From positions 124,001-188,000 of the forward strand of contig NZ_FOFM01000007.1 of NCBI RefSeq assembly GCF_900110875.1: a stretch of DNA of 64,000 nucleotides, read 5' to 3'. Shown here in pieces: positions 1 to 9,754 of the stretch. Every line of letters starts with the position of its first letter. The first letter of the stretch is position 1. The translations under genes were made by a program, and so were the position numbers. The notes under the pieces are model-generated. The model was given only the letters and a program-made list of their open reading frames with translations, was not told the DNA's origin and did no database searches. Source of the DNA: Pseudovibrio axinellae. GTDB lineage: Bacteria > Pseudomonadota > Alphaproteobacteria > Rhizobiales > Stappiaceae.

Positions 1-80
1 CAACAAGTTCCTCCTCCGCACATTTCCCATGCGGATCTGTCTGGCTACCCTCCCCCAAACTATGAGCCAGACTTAAGCAA

Positions 81-110
81 CGCCCCGCTTGCCCCAGCGG
101 GGCGTTTTTT
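81..110 (+). terminator. Rho-independent terminator of an upstream gene
   Basis: A GC-rich stem (cgccccgct paired with agcggggcg, 81-89 with 96-104) is followed directly by six T residues. The orientation implies a plus-strand gene that ends before the window starts. Confidence 0.85.
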
Positions 111-398
111 GTTCTGGTAAAATCAGCTCTCGGCCATTGCATGTTCCCCGGCACCTCACCTTTCAGTGCTGGGCGCGTTTCATAAACTCATCTAATTACT
201 TAAAAATATGCACTTGGTAAGTTACACGCAAAATAAGAGCGTTACAGTACTCCGTATAAAGCCTGATATCGAAAAGCGATTTCGTTTTTTTGAATCCGGT
301 GAAGCAACTGCTCGTTCTAAGGCTGGGCCTTGAACCGACTTGATCGACACCACAAGGGTTTGCCTCTTACACCCCTGCATACCCTTGCTGGTGCGCAC

Positions 399-430
399 CT
401 GACCTGCGGATATAGATCTCCGCAGGTCAG
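399..430. repeat. Perfect 12-bp inverted repeat (possible terminator)
   Basis: Arms ctgacctgcgga (399-410) and tccgcaggtcag (419-430) are perfectly complementary around an 8-base AT-rich loop. It lies about 50 bases beyond the stop of the minus-strand threonine aldolase gene, so it may end that transcript. The T-rich run (tatttta) however is on the plus-strand side, so it could also be a bidirectional terminator or a protein-binding palindrome. Confidence 0.5.
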
Positions 431-480
431 TATTTTAAGTGCCTTATGGCAAGTACACGTCAAGACACGTGCAAACTGTT

Positions 481-1518
481 CTAACCACGCAAATGACGCA
501 GGAACTCGTCAACTTGTTCTGGCGTTGTGGCAAAACAGGTCACCAAACGAATGAACACTTCATCTTCCGCGGTAAAGTCAGCAGCACTCTCGTAAAACTC
601 AGCTCCTGCCGCTTTCAGGCGTTCTGCCTGTTCTTTTTTCAGCACCGGGAACAGCTCATTTGCCTCTGGCTCAAGCAGCAACCGAACGCCGTCAATGTCG
701 CGCATTCCGTTTGCCAGGCGCGTACACATCTCGTTTGCATGACGCGCAGTAACAAGCCAGCTGTCATCTTTCAGGTAACCCTCAAACTGAGCCGAAATGA
801 ACCGTGCTTTTGAGAAAACCTGAGCGGCCCGTTTGCGAAGATACTCAAATCCATCAGAGTCTTCAGGCTTGAAGAACACAACAGCTTCCGCGCACCAGCA
901 CCCGTTTTTCGTACCGCCAAATGACAGCACGTCCACACCAGATTTCCATGTCATTTCAGCAGGAGAAACATCAAGAGAAACCAGCGCATTGGCAAAGCGC
1001 GCGCCATCCATATGCAATGGAACATTGCGGGAATGGGTAACATCTGCCAGCGCCTGGATTTCATCCAGCTGATAGATCGTGCCCAACTCTGTCACCTGAG
1101 AGATGGATACAGCTGCCGGACGACCATGCATTGGGTTGTTATCTGGCACCTTATTCATGGCAGAGCGAAGCGCGTCTGGTGTGAGTTTGCCGTTTTCTCC
1201 GGCAACACCAATCAGCTTGTTCCCAGCTGTAAAGAACTCAGGAGCATGGCACTCATCAACATTGATATGCGCCTCTTCATGACAAAAGATCGCTCCACCT
1301 GGCTTTGCATAGGTCGCAAGCGCAAGCGAGTTGGCAGCCGTTCCGGTAGACACCAAGAAGACGGCGACTTCTTTTTCAAACAGATCATTGAACTGTCGCT
1401 CAATGGAGCGGCTCAATGGATCAACCCCGTAAGCGGTGGCAAAGCCGCTTGTGTGGTTCGCAAGTGCAGTCATCACCGCACTCGTCGCACCTGCCCAGTT
1501 ATCACTCGCGAAAATCAT
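481..1518 (-). CDS. ltaE: Low-specificity L-threonine aldolase
   Basis: PLP-dependent enzyme of the beta-eliminating lyase/threonine aldolase family, splitting L-threonine and L-allo-threonine into glycine and acetaldehyde in the cytoplasm. The 345 residues match the family length. Visible landmarks are the N-terminal SDNWAGA segment, HMDGAR with the cofactor-binding aspartate (D171), and FGGTKNG with the likely Schiff-base lysine K204. It starts at ATG 1518. It lies 57 bases downstream of the DoxX gene of the bufferin operon on the same strand; read-through is possible but nothing suggests a shared function. The family call is firm; the exact stereo-preference (L- versus L-allo-threonine) cannot be read from the sequence. 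Confidence 0.92.
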   Translation of the reverse strand: MIFASDNWAGATSAVMTALANHTSGFATAYGVDPLSRSIERQFNDLFEKEVAVFLVSTGTAANSLALATYAKPGGAIFCHEEAHINVDECHAPEFFTAGNKLIGVAGENGKLTPDALRSAMNKVPDNNPMHGRPAAVSISQVTELGTIYQLDEIQALADVTHSRNVPLHMDGARFANALVSLDVSPAEMTWKSGVDVLSFGGTKNGCWCAEAVVFFKPEDSDGFEYLRKRAAQVFSKARFISAQFEGYLKDDSWLVTARHANEMCTRLANGMRDIDGVRLLLEPEANELFPVLKKEQAERLKAAGAEFYESAADFTAEDEVFIRLVTCFATTPEQVDEFLRHLRG

Positions 1519-1575
1519 GAAATTCCCATATCAACAAACTGGCCTAAAACAACCTTTTTATCGATAGAAAGGGCA

Positions 1576-2172
1576 CTAGGCCTTGCTTTTTGTGTCAGAA
1601 ATGCCTGTCTCGTGATGAATCCCAAAAGCTTTACCCAAAGCCCAGTCCAGTGAGAACACGCCTGGACCGCGGATCACCAACACAGTTGCCAGGAAAATCC
1701 AAAGCGCCCGTTGATCGAAAATCAATGCAGACGGGTGCCTATCAAACAAAGCACCCAGTGTCAGCAAATCAACACCATGGCCAACAACATCAACAATGGA
1801 CATAACAATGACAAAACCAATGAAACCAACACTTGCAGCGCGCGTAAACAACCCCACAACAATCAAAACAGGAATGATGATTTCACCCCAAGTGCCCAGC
1901 AACACAATTATTCCGTATGGAAAAAACGCAATCTGAGAGACATCGTAACCAGCTGCCTCTGTAATTTGGGGCAAAATCTGCGCGTAAGCACCAGCTGATA
2001 GAAACAGGAACCCAAACGCACCGTCTCCAAATTTAAGCAGAGCTGAGTTCCAAAAATACATGAACAAAACACCGGCAAAGAGAAAACGTGCAGCAAGACC
2101 AAGAAACCAACCATTGGTCACCCGATCAAGCCAACCAAACACCCCCTGATACAAACTCACAAGCATTCGCAT
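1576..2172 (-). CDS. DoxX family membrane protein of the bufferin operon
   Basis: Integral membrane protein of the DoxX/SURF4-like family, 198 residues with about four hydrophobic helices (FLFAGVLFMYFW, an IIVLLGTWGEIIIPVLIVVG segment, FIGFVIVMSIV, IFLATVLVI). The reading frame is open further upstream, but ATG 2172 is preferred because GAGGAG lies 7-8 bases before it and the longer version would overlap the end of the preceding gene. DoxX proteins are often found as the last member of bufferin (bufABCD-like) operons, so this is probably the BufD-type component; its biochemical role there is not established. It follows bufC by 58 bases. Reasonable alternative: an unrelated DoxX quinone-linked protein co-transcribed by chance. 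Confidence 0.8.
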   Translation of the reverse strand: MRMLVSLYQGVFGWLDRVTNGWFLGLAARFLFAGVLFMYFWNSALLKFGDGAFGFLFLSAGAYAQILPQITEAAGYDVSQIAFFPYGIIVLLGTWGEIIIPVLIVVGLFTRAASVGFIGFVIVMSIVDVVGHGVDLLTLGALFDRHPSALIFDQRALWIFLATVLVIRGPGVFSLDWALGKAFGIHHETGISDTKSKA

Positions 2173-2230
2173 TGGATGTCTCCTCTCGTGCCGCCGGTTA
2201 TCCAGGCTGGTTTGAACCACCCCTTTCTCA

Positions 2231-3073
2231 TCACGCTGATGCCTTATCACTGACGCTCGCGAACACACGTGCAGCAAGCAAACAGCTTAATGCTGCCGAT
2301 AAATCAAAGGTGTCAAACCGCGAGGAAACCTCTTCGGCAGCTTCACCCAAAGTTTCTCCGGCAAACAGCAACTCAGCGAATTCTGCAACATCCTGCGCTA
2401 AACCGATTAGTGTCACGTCCATATCCGGGCGACAAATCAAAATCGCTTGATTGGTCTTTGGCATAACACCAGTCACTTTTTCCGAACGATTCTGCTCCCA
2501 GATTTCGCTCAGTGCAAAAGGGGAATAAACCAAAGAGCTTGCGGGGATAGCTGTAAACACAACATCCCCCAGCAACTCGGGGTCTATCTTAGACAGAGCA
2601 TCCACCGCCATGCCCTCGTGATCAGCAGAATGGTAGGCACCCAGCCACGCCCACTCCATCGTCGCAACGTCTTTAAGGTAAGGATAATTTGCCAACGGAG
2701 AAAAGCCCGCGATGAATTCGGAGAACTTATCCCCGAACTCACTCAGAACAGGCTGTTCAGGAGGATGCGCACGAACGAATTCAGCGGCCAGCGCTCGAAA
2801 ATAGTCTCGCCCGACAAGATTGTGTAGAGCAGGAAAGTTTGCTGCCAACGCATCGATCAGGCTCGCCATCACATTATTGCGGTACACGCCATAACGCATC
2901 TGCGAGACCGCCCCATCGCGGCCAACAACCCCATTTGGAACGGGCAAGGACGGTTCCAGCAGTCCTTGCGAAAATTCTACATATCCGCGCAGGTTTCCCC
3001 CTAAATCGCGCAAAGCTGTGACATATCCTTTCAAATCTCTATTTTCTTGTTTTGAATCAGATACCTGAGGCAT
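2231..3073 (-). CDS. bufC: BufC/HvfC-type DUF2063 protein, partner of the MNIO enzyme
   Basis: Protein of 280 residues with the N-terminal DUF2063 domain ([55 protein letters not shown]). In known bufferin and related RiPP systems this protein acts with the DUF692 multinuclear iron oxygenase and is thought to present the precursor peptide to it. Start ATG 3073 is chosen because it has a GGGG-type Shine-Dalgarno and overlaps the end of bufB by only 17 bases, the usual coupled arrangement; the longer frame starting at 3139 would overlap bufB by more than 80 bases. Naming follows operon context plus domain; there is no signal peptide or membrane segment. Confidence 0.85.
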   Translation of the reverse strand: MPQVSDSKQENRDLKGYVTALRDLGGNLRGYVEFSQGLLEPSLPVPNGVVGRDGAVSQMRYGVYRNNVMASLIDALAANFPALHNLVGRDYFRALAAEFVRAHPPEQPVLSEFGDKFSEFIAGFSPLANYPYLKDVATMEWAWLGAYHSADHEGMAVDALSKIDPELLGDVVFTAIPASSLVYSPFALSEIWEQNRSEKVTGVMPKTNQAILICRPDMDVTLIGLAQDVAEFAELLFAGETLGEAAEEVSSRFDTFDLSAALSCLLAARVFASVSDKASA

Positions 3074-3947
3074 AACTACCCCGTCTTTTCTCTGCTTGAA
3101 CATGAGATTGCATGGTGACGTCGGCTTGCTCAGCCTCAAAGGCTAAAACATCCCATGTCGGAATATCAGCATCCCACTCAATCAAGGTAGGAAGTGGCCC
3201 GGTTCTGCCTATTGTTCTGGCATAAAGCGCCCAAACAGGATCAGCGACTTTACGATCATGAGCGTCAATAAGAAGAGGATAACCACGTTCATCGGTATCT
3301 GGAGCGTATCCTCCAAGGTGGATTTCTTGAACATGCTCAACAGGAAAGCGATCAATATACCCTTCTGGCGAACTTCCAAAGTTAGTCGCGGACACAAATA
3401 CGTTGTTCACATCCAGCAGCAAACCACAGCCGGTACGCTTTACAATCTCATTGAGAAACTCGGTTTCCTCATATGTGCTTTGAGTAAAAGTCACGTAAGC
3501 GCTTGGATTTTCAAGCAACATTTGTCGTCCAAGATGAGTTTGTGTCTCATCGATATGCTCAACAACCTGCTGCAATGTCACATCAGTATAAGGAAGCGGC
3601 AGCAAGTCATTATAGTATTGTGTATCATGTGTAGACCACGCCAGATGCTCACTAAACATGCCCGGATCATACCGATCAACAAGCGCCTTTAACCGCGCAA
3701 GGTGGTTTTTATTGAGCGGATTTGCCCCCCCAATAGAAAGGCCTACCCCGTGAATAGAAAGAGGATAATCACGCCGGATCGCTTCCAGGTACCCATGTGG
3801 AGGCCCGCCCGCCCCCATGTAGTTTTCCGCGTGAACCTCAAAAAAACCCATATCAGGTTTACTATTAAGAATAGTCCGGTAATGCTCAGCCTTCAAACCG
3901 ACACCACCTCTTGCTGGGAGCGTTGAATTCACCCGCTGAGCACTCAT
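3057..3947 (-). CDS. bufB: MNIO (DUF692) enzyme, bufferin-modifying oxygenase
   Basis: DUF692 family protein of 296 residues with a TIM-barrel-like fold. These multinuclear non-heme iron oxygenases modify cysteines of ribosomal peptides, in bufferins to thiooxazole-type rings that bind copper. Candidate metal ligands seen in order: [35 protein letters not shown] and LIEWDADIP, all typical of the family. ATG 3947 is chosen over the GTG at 3956 because GAGGT lies about 9 bases upstream of it. It sits 98 bases downstream of the precursor gene, with a hairpin between them, and overlaps bufC by 17 bases. Family call firm; exact product inferred from the operon. Confidence 0.92.
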   Translation of the reverse strand: MSAQRVNSTLPARGGVGLKAEHYRTILNSKPDMGFFEVHAENYMGAGGPPHGYLEAIRRDYPLSIHGVGLSIGGANPLNKNHLARLKALVDRYDPGMFSEHLAWSTHDTQYYNDLLPLPYTDVTLQQVVEHIDETQTHLGRQMLLENPSAYVTFTQSTYEETEFLNEIVKRTGCGLLLDVNNVFVSATNFGSSPEGYIDRFPVEHVQEIHLGGYAPDTDERGYPLLIDAHDRKVADPVWALYARTIGRTGPLPTLIEWDADIPTWDVLAFEAEQADVTMQSHVQAEKRRGSYASGI

Positions 3948-3992
3948 AACCAGCACCTCTTCATAAGCTTAAGACACCGCCTAATTGACACA

Positions 3993-4015
3993 CCGGAGGG
4001 GAATTCCCACTCCGG
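3993..4015 (-). promoter_or_regulatory. Intercistronic hairpin between bufA and bufB
   Basis: Stem ccggag-ggg / ccc-a-ctccgg around an aatt loop with one bulged base. No T-tract follows on the minus strand, so it is more likely a partial terminator or an mRNA-protecting hairpin that keeps precursor mRNA more abundant than the enzyme message. Confidence 0.55.
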
Positions 4016-4045
4016 CAAACCATATCATTTTACTATATAAGACAA

Positions 4046-4339
4046 TTAGTTAGGGAGGTCGCGACTAAGTTCAGTCAAAGACCCCTTACGACTATCAGAA
4101 ATCTCAATGCTCTCACAGGTACCAGCTGGAACAAGGGTCCAGGCATTGCCCTGATAATCAACCGTAGAAGTACCGGCACATGTTGTCCCAGCCCCTGCTT
4201 TACAATCGTTCTCACCAGCAAGAGAAACACCGTAACACTTCTCTTTAGATGCAGCTTCAGCAACACTCATGTTCACACCAGCCACAGCAGCAGTAACAGC
4301 AGTTGCAAGAACAGCAGCAGACAATGTTTTCTTGGACAT
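4046..4339 (-). CDS. bufA1: Bufferin-type (DUF2282) RiPP precursor, exported
   Basis: Precursor of 97 residues: an N-terminal signal peptide ([14 protein letters not shown]..., probable cleavage after AEA near residue 29) followed by a core with four cysteines at 35, 46, 54 and 75 in the DUF2282 pattern ([29 protein letters not shown]). In bufferins some of these cysteines are converted by the MNIO enzyme to heterocycles and the exported peptide chelates copper in the periplasm. ATG 4339 is chosen because GAGGAG lies 8 bases upstream; the longer frame to 4441 would put a non-signal extension before the signal peptide. First gene of the operon with bufB, bufC and a DoxX gene. Function inferred from family and context; metal specificity not visible. 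Confidence 0.88.
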   Translation of the reverse strand: MSKKTLSAAVLATAVTAAVAGVNMSVAEAASKEKCYGVSLAGENDCKAGAGTTCAGTSTVDYQGNAWTLVPAGTCESIEISDSRKGSLTELSRDLPN

Positions 4340-4740
4340 TTCAAAACTCCTCAAAATAATAATAAACGACGCGTTCAACTGGTTTGGTACGCCTCTGCAG
4401 TTAGTTCTGCCAAAAAACTCGTTCAACGTGAAATCAAACACATGTTATTTTCGCGCGAGAAAAGTCATGAAATAGGAACGTCATCCTCACAGACGCGTGA
4501 ATAGTTGAAATATTATTACATCTAACTTGAGTTTTAATTGCCAATGCGACAAACGACCTAATTAAATTAGAAGAATAGAAATAAAGTCTTTCTGAAACGC
4601 TCTTGCTCTGCACTTCTAAATCTGCCATGTTCGCATCGCGGAAAAGGACAGGAGTACTGTCCTTATTATCCCGTATGCGTTGATGATAATTTGGAAGACA
4701 CCTTCCAGGCGATCCACCTAAGAGATCCACACAACGCAAA
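4340..4740. other. Divergent intergenic region between bufA and the gltB leader
   Basis: AT-rich stretch that must hold the minus-strand bufA promoter and probably the plus-strand gltB promoter. I could not assign -35/-10 boxes with confidence. A minus-strand reading frame crosses it (4434-4907) but has no recognisable product. A perfect 8-bp hairpin lies at 4644-4664. Confidence 0.5.
4644..4664. repeat. Perfect 8-bp hairpin upstream of gltB
   Basis: Arms aaggacag (4644-4651) and ctgtcctt (4657-4664) flank a 5-base loop. It could be an operator or a transcription attenuator; no T-run follows on either strand. Confidence 0.4.
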
Positions 4741-5036
4741 AGAGAAGAATGTAGGCGCGCTCCCAGCGCCGCGACATTCTCCCCCAAATGGGTGACATGC
4801 GGCATATCGCAATGCACTCGCCAAAGGGGTATGATAAATCGGAGGAAACTCCGAATGGGCGGCCCTGTGACACAGAGGCCGTGCTTCATTCGACAGATCC
4901 GGGGCAAGCCGTGCCGGGGCTTCGAACGAGCCGCGAGGAAGACATCCCCGCGACCCGAACGAGGAAGTGACCTTTACCAGTCACATTGAGATGAGCGAAA
5001 GTGAGGCCAAAAATGGCAGAAAAAGGAGGAAACACG
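4740..5036 (+). promoter_or_regulatory. GC-rich structured leader upstream of gltB
   Basis: About 250 bases that are clearly more GC-rich than the DNA before them and hold several successive hairpins: tcggag-GAAA-ctccga (4839-4854, perfect stem with a GNRA loop), cggccctgt-gac-acagaggccg (about 4859-4880), and gtgac...gtcac (about 4967-4984). The strong AGGAGG (5024-5029) of gltB comes straight after. No open frame here has a recognisable product and the conserved cores of cobalamin, TPP, FMN, SAM-II and glycine riboswitches are not present. A cis-acting RNA leader controlling glutamate synthase is plausible; this is inference. Confidence 0.45.
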
Positions 5037-8000
5037 ATGCATATGAGTGGGGGGGAACCTATGAAGACCCGAGCTACCACCACAGGCACCGTTACGGAAA
5101 AACTCCGCACTGCTGCCACTGAGGGGCTTTACAATCCAGCCAAAGAGCATGACGCGTGTGGCGTTGGCTTTATTGCGAACCTCAAAGGCGCACAGTCTCA
5201 CCATGTGGTACAAAGCGGCCTACAGATCGTTGAAAACCTGACTCACCGCGGCGCTGTTGGTGCCGACCCATTAATGGGCGACGGTGCAGGTATGCTGACG
5301 CAAATCCCACATGCTTTCTATAAAGAAGAATGTGCCAAAATCGGATTTGACCTACCAGAATCAGGCGAATACGGCGTTGCGTTCTTCTTCCTTCCACAAG
5401 ACGAAAGTCTGCGAAAACAATGCGAAAGCATCGTGGAAGACTGCATTTCTGATGAGGGTCTTAAGGTTTTAGGCTGGCGCGATGTTCCTGTCGACAACAC
5501 TTCTTTGTCCAAGGCGCCTGATATTGCAGCAACAGAACCCGTCTCTCGCCAATTGTTTGTAATACTACCAGACAATACAGAGGGAGACTTGTTGGAACGA
5601 CGCCTCTTTATCCTGCGCAAAGTCATTTCCAACACAGTACGAGAGAGATCGCCAGCGGTAGAAAAAGGGTTCTACGTCGTTTCGTTCTCCAGCCGCACAA
5701 TCGTTTACAAAGGCATGTTCCTCGCTTATCAGCTTGGCGCCTATTATGATGACCTGCGCGATGAGCGTTACGTGTCCGCCCTTGCCCTGGTTCACCAGCG
5801 TTTTTCAACCAACACATTCCCGTCCTGGGACCTTGCTCATCCATACCGCATGGTAGCGCACAACGGTGAAATCAACACCTTGCGCGGCAACGTCAACTGG
5901 ATGGCGGCGCGTCAAGCGTCCGTGTCTTCTCCTGCTTTCGGAGAGGACATCAACAAACTCTGGCCGATCTCTTATGAGGGCCAGTCTGACACCGCATGTT
6001 TCGATAACGCATTGGAATTCCTCGTAACCGGCGGATATTCCCTTGCGCACGCAGCCATGATGCTGATCCCTGAAGCATGGGCCGGCAACCCATTGATGGA
6101 TGAAAATCGCCGCTCTTTCTACCAGTACCATGCCTCTATCATGGAACCATGGGATGGCCCGGCAGCAGTCGCCTTCACCGATGGTCGCCAGATCGGCGCG
6201 ACGTTGGACAGAAACGGCCTGCGCCCTGCTCGCTACATCGTAACAGATGATGACTTTGTGGTTATGTCTTCTGAAGTTGGTGTTCTCGACATTCCAGAAG
6301 AAAAAATCATCCAGAAATGGCGCCTCCAGCCTGGCAAGATGCTTCTGATCGATCTGGAAGAAGGCCGCATTGTTTCCGATGAGGAAATCAAGCGCCAACT
6401 TTCGACAGCAAACCCTTATAAAGACTGGCTGCATCGCACACAGATGGTGCTTGAAGACTTGCCACCAGTACGTGAGCGCGCTCCAGTTGCTGGTGAAACC
6501 CTTCTCGATCGCCAGCAAGCTTTTGGTTACACGCAGGAAGACATCAAACTTCTTATGTTGCCAATGGCAACGGTAGGTCAGGAAGCTTTGGGCTCAATGG
6601 GCACGGACACACCAGCCTCCGTTCTGTCAGACAAGTCCAAGCTATTATACACCTACTTCAAACAGAACTTTGCGCAGGTAACAAACCCTCCGATCGATCC
6701 TATCCGGGAAGAATTGGTGATGAGCCTTGTGTCCTTTATTGGACCACGCCCGAATCTGTTCAACCTCAAAGGCCTCTCTTCCTCCAAGCGTCTGGAAGTA
6801 CGCCAGCCAATCCTCACCAATGCAGATCTGGAGAAGATTCGCGCGATTGGTGACATTGAAGACAACCAGTTCCAGACTAAGACTCTCGACATTACCTACT
6901 CCACAGAGAAGGGTACCGAGGGCATGGAAGGTGCGCTGGAACGTTTGTGCGCACGCGCTGAAAAAGCAGTTCATGGTGGTTACAACATCATCATCCTGTC
7001 TGACCGTGTGATCTCACGTGCACGCATTGCAATTCCTGCACTTCTGGCAACGGCTGCAGTCCATAACTACCTGATTCGTAAAGGTCTTCGCACCTCAGTT
7101 GGTCTCGTGGTTGAAACCGGCGAAGCCCGTGAAGTACATCACTTCTGCGTTCTGGCTGGTTACGGTGCAGAAGCAATCAACCCGTACCTTGCATTCGAAA
7201 CAATCCGCTCAATGCACTCTGAAGGATCGTTCCCTGAAGAAGTTGATGAGCATGAAGTGGTTTCCCGCTACATCAAGGCCATCAATAAAGGCATACTAAA
7301 AGTCATGTCCAAGATGGGCATCTCCACCTACCAGTCATACTGTGGTGCGCAGATTTTTGATGCTGTTGGTCTTAATTCCGAGTTCATAGAAAAGTTCTTC
7401 TTCGGCACGGCAACAACCATCGAAGGCATTGGCCTTAAAGAGGTCGCGGCTGAAACTGTTCTTCGTCACCGCAATGCGTTTGAAGACATTCCGGTTCTTC
7501 GTCGTTCACTCGACGTTGGCGGTGAGTATGCTTACCGGGCTCGCGGCGAAAGCCATATGTGGACCCCAGAAAGCATCGCCACACTTCAACATGCAGTACG
7601 CAACAATCTGCCTGACAAATATCTGGAGTTTGCTAAAGAAGTAAACGAAGCCACTGGCCGTTATACCATCCGTGGCATGTTCCGCATCAAGTCAGCTGAA
7701 GAGTTGGGCCGTCGCCCAATCAACATTGACGAAGTTGAGTCTGCCGAAGACATCGTCAAGCGCTTCTCTACTGGCGCAATGTCTTTTGGCTCGATCTCTC
7801 GCGAAGCCCATACCTCGCTTGCGATTGCCATGAACAAAATTGGCGGCAAATCCAACACAGGTGAAGGTGGTGAAGAAGCGGAACGCTTCAACCCGCTCCC
7901 TGATGGATCACAAAACCCAATGCGCTCTGCAATCAAACAGGTTGCGTCTGGTCGTTTTGGTGTGACCACAGAGTATCTGGTCAACTCCGACATGATCCAG

Positions 8001-9743
8001 ATTAAGGTTGCGCAAGGTGCAAAGCCCGGTGAAGGCGGACAGCTGCCAGGCCATAAAGTGGATGCAGTGATCGCAAAGACACGACACTCCACTCAAGGTG
8101 TAGGCCTGATTTCGCCTCCACCGCACCACGACATCTATTCAATCGAAGATTTGGCTCAGCTGATCTACGACCTGAAGAATGTAAACCCACAGGCCGACAT
8201 CTCCGTTAAGCTGGTCTCTGAGGTAGGTGTAGGTACAGTTGCAGCAGGTGTTGCAAAAGCACGAGCCGACCACATCACAGTTTCTGGCTATGATGGCGGA
8301 ACTGGTGCATCTCCTTTGACCTCGTTGAAACACGCTGGTTCACCATGGGAAATGGGCCTTGCTGAGACCCAGCAGACGCTCGTTCTCAACGGCCTGCGGT
8401 CCCGGATCGCACTACAGGTTGACGGTGGACTTCGCACAGGTCGTGACGTTCTCATCGGCGCACTTCTGGGTGCTGATGAATACGGCTTCTCAACCGCTCC
8501 GTTGATTGCTGCTGGCTGTTTGATGATGCGTAAGTGTCACCTCAACACTTGCCCGGTTGGCATCGCAACACAAGATCCGGTCCTGCGGAAACGCTTCAAG
8601 GGCACACCTGAGCACGTCATCAACTACTTCTTCTACGTTGCTGAAGAGCTTCGTGGCCTGATGGCAGAACTCGGTGTCAAGAACCTGAACGATATCATTG
8701 GTCGTTCCGATATGCTCGACAAAGAGACTGCGATCAACCACTGGAAGTCTGAAGGCCTTGATTTCTCAAGAATCTTCTACCGTCCAGATGCAACGCCGAA
8801 AGAAAGCCGCTGGTCTCAGCTGCAAGAGCATCCGATCAACGACATTCTTGATCGCGAGCTCATCAAAAACGCGATGCCAGCGCTGGAGAACAAGGAAAAA
8901 ACTGCGTTCCCAGCCAAAATCAAGTCTGTTGATCGCTCAGTCGGCGCAATGCTCTCTGGTGAGATTGCGAAGCGCTATGGTGCCAAAGGCCTCAAGAACG
9001 ACACCATCCATATCTCCATGACCGGTACAGCTGGTCAGGCGTTTGGTGCGTTTGTGACCAAAGGCGTCACCATCGACCTTGAAGGCGATGCAAACGACTA
9101 CGTTGGCAAGGGCCTATCAGGCGGTCGCCTCATTGTGCGCCCACCAGCAAACACGCGCATTGTGCCAGAAAACTCCATCATTGTAGGAAACACCGTATTG
9201 TACGGTGCGACCAGTGGTGAAGTTTACTTCCGCGGTGTTGGCGGCGAACGTTTTGCTGTTCGAAACTCTGGCGCAACCGCTGTTGTTGAAGGCGTTGGCG
9301 ACCATGGTTGTGAATACATGACCGGTGGGGTTGTTGTGGTCATAGGCCAAACTGGTCGAAACTTTGCAGCAGGCATGTCCGGCGGTGTGGCTTACGTATT
9401 GGATGAAGACGGCACCTTCGGCTCTCGTTGTAACCTTGCAATGGTAGACATTCAGCCAGTGCAAGAAGAAGACGACCTGCTTGAAAAACTACATCACCAT
9501 GGCGGTGATATCGAGTACAAGGGACGTGTGGATTTATCCGCTGACATGACGCGCCATGACGACGAGCGTCTGCGTCTCATTCTTGAGAACCACGTAAAGT
9601 ATACTGGTTCAACCAAAGCTCAAGACATCCTGAGTGACTGGGAGAACTGGCGTCCGAAATTCGTGAAAGTTATGCCGGTTGAATACCGTCGCGCGCTTCA
9701 GGAAATGAAAGCAGCGCGTCTAGGCCTTGCGGCTGCGGAATAA
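5037..9743 (+). CDS. gltB: Glutamate synthase (NADPH) large subunit
   Basis: Large (alpha) subunit of GOGAT: releases ammonia from glutamine and uses it to aminate 2-oxoglutarate to glutamate, together with GltD. About 1568 residues, normal for the family. Domains in order: class II glutamine amidotransferase whose nucleophile is C41 in HDACGVGF after removal of a short propeptide; central domain; FMN-binding synthase domain ([30 protein letters not shown]); the 3Fe-4S cysteines in CHLNTCPVG near residue 1170; and the C-terminal GXGXG domain. Start ATG 5037 is picked because AGGAGG lies 7 bases upstream; GTG 5001 or ATG 5013 would place that site inside the gene. Followed after 11 bases by gltD, so a two-gene operon. 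Confidence 0.97.
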   Translation: MHMSGGEPMKTRATTTGTVTEKLRTAATEGLYNPAKEHDACGVGFIANLKGAQSHHVVQSGLQIVENLTHRGAVGADPLMGDGAGMLTQIPHAFYKEECAKIGFDLPESGEYGVAFFFLPQDESLRKQCESIVEDCISDEGLKVLGWRDVPVDNTSLSKAPDIAATEPVSRQLFVILPDNTEGDLLERRLFILRKVISNTVRERSPAVEKGFYVVSFSSRTIVYKGMFLAYQLGAYYDDLRDERYVSALALVHQRFSTNTFPSWDLAHPYRMVAHNGEINTLRGNVNWMAARQASVSSPAFGEDINKLWPISYEGQSDTACFDNALEFLVTGGYSLAHAAMMLIPEAWAGNPLMDENRRSFYQYHASIMEPWDGPAAVAFTDGRQIGATLDRNGLRPARYIVTDDDFVVMSSEVGVLDIPEEKIIQKWRLQPGKMLLIDLEEGRIVSDEEIKRQLSTANPYKDWLHRTQMVLEDLPPVRERAPVAGETLLDRQQAFGYTQEDIKLLMLPMATVGQEALGSMGTDTPASVLSDKSKLLYTYFKQNFAQVTNPPIDPIREELVMSLVSFIGPRPNLFNLKGLSSSKRLEVRQPILTNADLEKIRAIGDIEDNQFQTKTLDITYSTEKGTEGMEGALERLCARAEKAVHGGYNIIILSDRVISRARIAIPALLATAAVHNYLIRKGLRTSVGLVVETGEAREVHHFCVLAGYGAEAINPYLAFETIRSMHSEGSFPEEVDEHEVVSRYIKAINKGILKVMSKMGISTYQSYCGAQIFDAVGLNSEFIEKFFFGTATTIEGIGLKEVAAETVLRHRNAFEDIPVLRRSLDVGGEYAYRARGESHMWTPESIATLQHAVRNNLPDKYLEFAKEVNEATGRYTIRGMFRIKSAEELGRRPINIDEVESAEDIVKRFSTGAMSFGSISREAHTSLAIAMNKIGGKSNTGEGGEEAERFNPLPDGSQNPMRSAIKQVASGRFGVTTEYLVNSDMIQIKVAQGAKPGEGGQLPGHKVDAVIAKTRHSTQGVGLISPPPHHDIYSIEDLAQLIYDLKNVNPQADISVKLVSEVGVGTVAAGVAKARADHITVSGYDGGTGASPLTSLKHAGSPWEMGLAETQQTLVLNGLRSRIALQVDGGLRTGRDVLIGALLGADEYGFSTAPLIAAGCLMMRKCHLNTCPVGIATQDPVLRKRFKGTPEHVINYFFYVAEELRGLMAELGVKNLNDIIGRSDMLDKETAINHWKSEGLDFSRIFYRPDATPKESRWSQLQEHPINDILDRELIKNAMPALENKEKTAFPAKIKSVDRSVGAMLSGEIAKRYGAKGLKNDTIHISMTGTAGQAFGAFVTKGVTIDLEGDANDYVGKGLSGGRLIVRPPANTRIVPENSIIVGNTVLYGATSGEVYFRGVGGERFAVRNSGATAVVEGVGDHGCEYMTGGVVVVIGQTGRNFAAGMSGGVAYVLDEDGTFGSRCNLAMVDIQPVQEEDDLLEKLHHHGGDIEYKGRVDLSADMTRHDDERLRLILENHVKYTGSTKAQDILSDWENWRPKFVKVMPVEYRRALQEMKAARLGLAAAE

Positions 9744-9754
9744 GAGGGGAAGAC

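Larger units (their letters stand above)
1..480. other. Intergenic region without a gene
   Basis: No reading frame here looks like a real gene. The region holds a strong terminator at 81-110, which must serve a plus-strand gene lying before the window, and a perfect 12-bp inverted repeat at 399-430. The short frames seen on the plus strand (for example around 330-554) have no recognisable product and run into the antisense of the next gene. Confidence 0.6.

Noticed and set aside
4434-4907. 157-codon minus-strand frame crossing the bufA-gltB intergenic region
   Set aside because: No signal peptide or family match, and it crosses the GC-rich hairpin region that fits a gltB leader better.
4740-5036. 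Known riboswitch or RNase P/tmRNA gene in the gltB leader
   Set aside because: I looked for the conserved cores of cobalamin, TPP, FMN, SAM-II, glycine, RNase P and tmRNA and did not see them.
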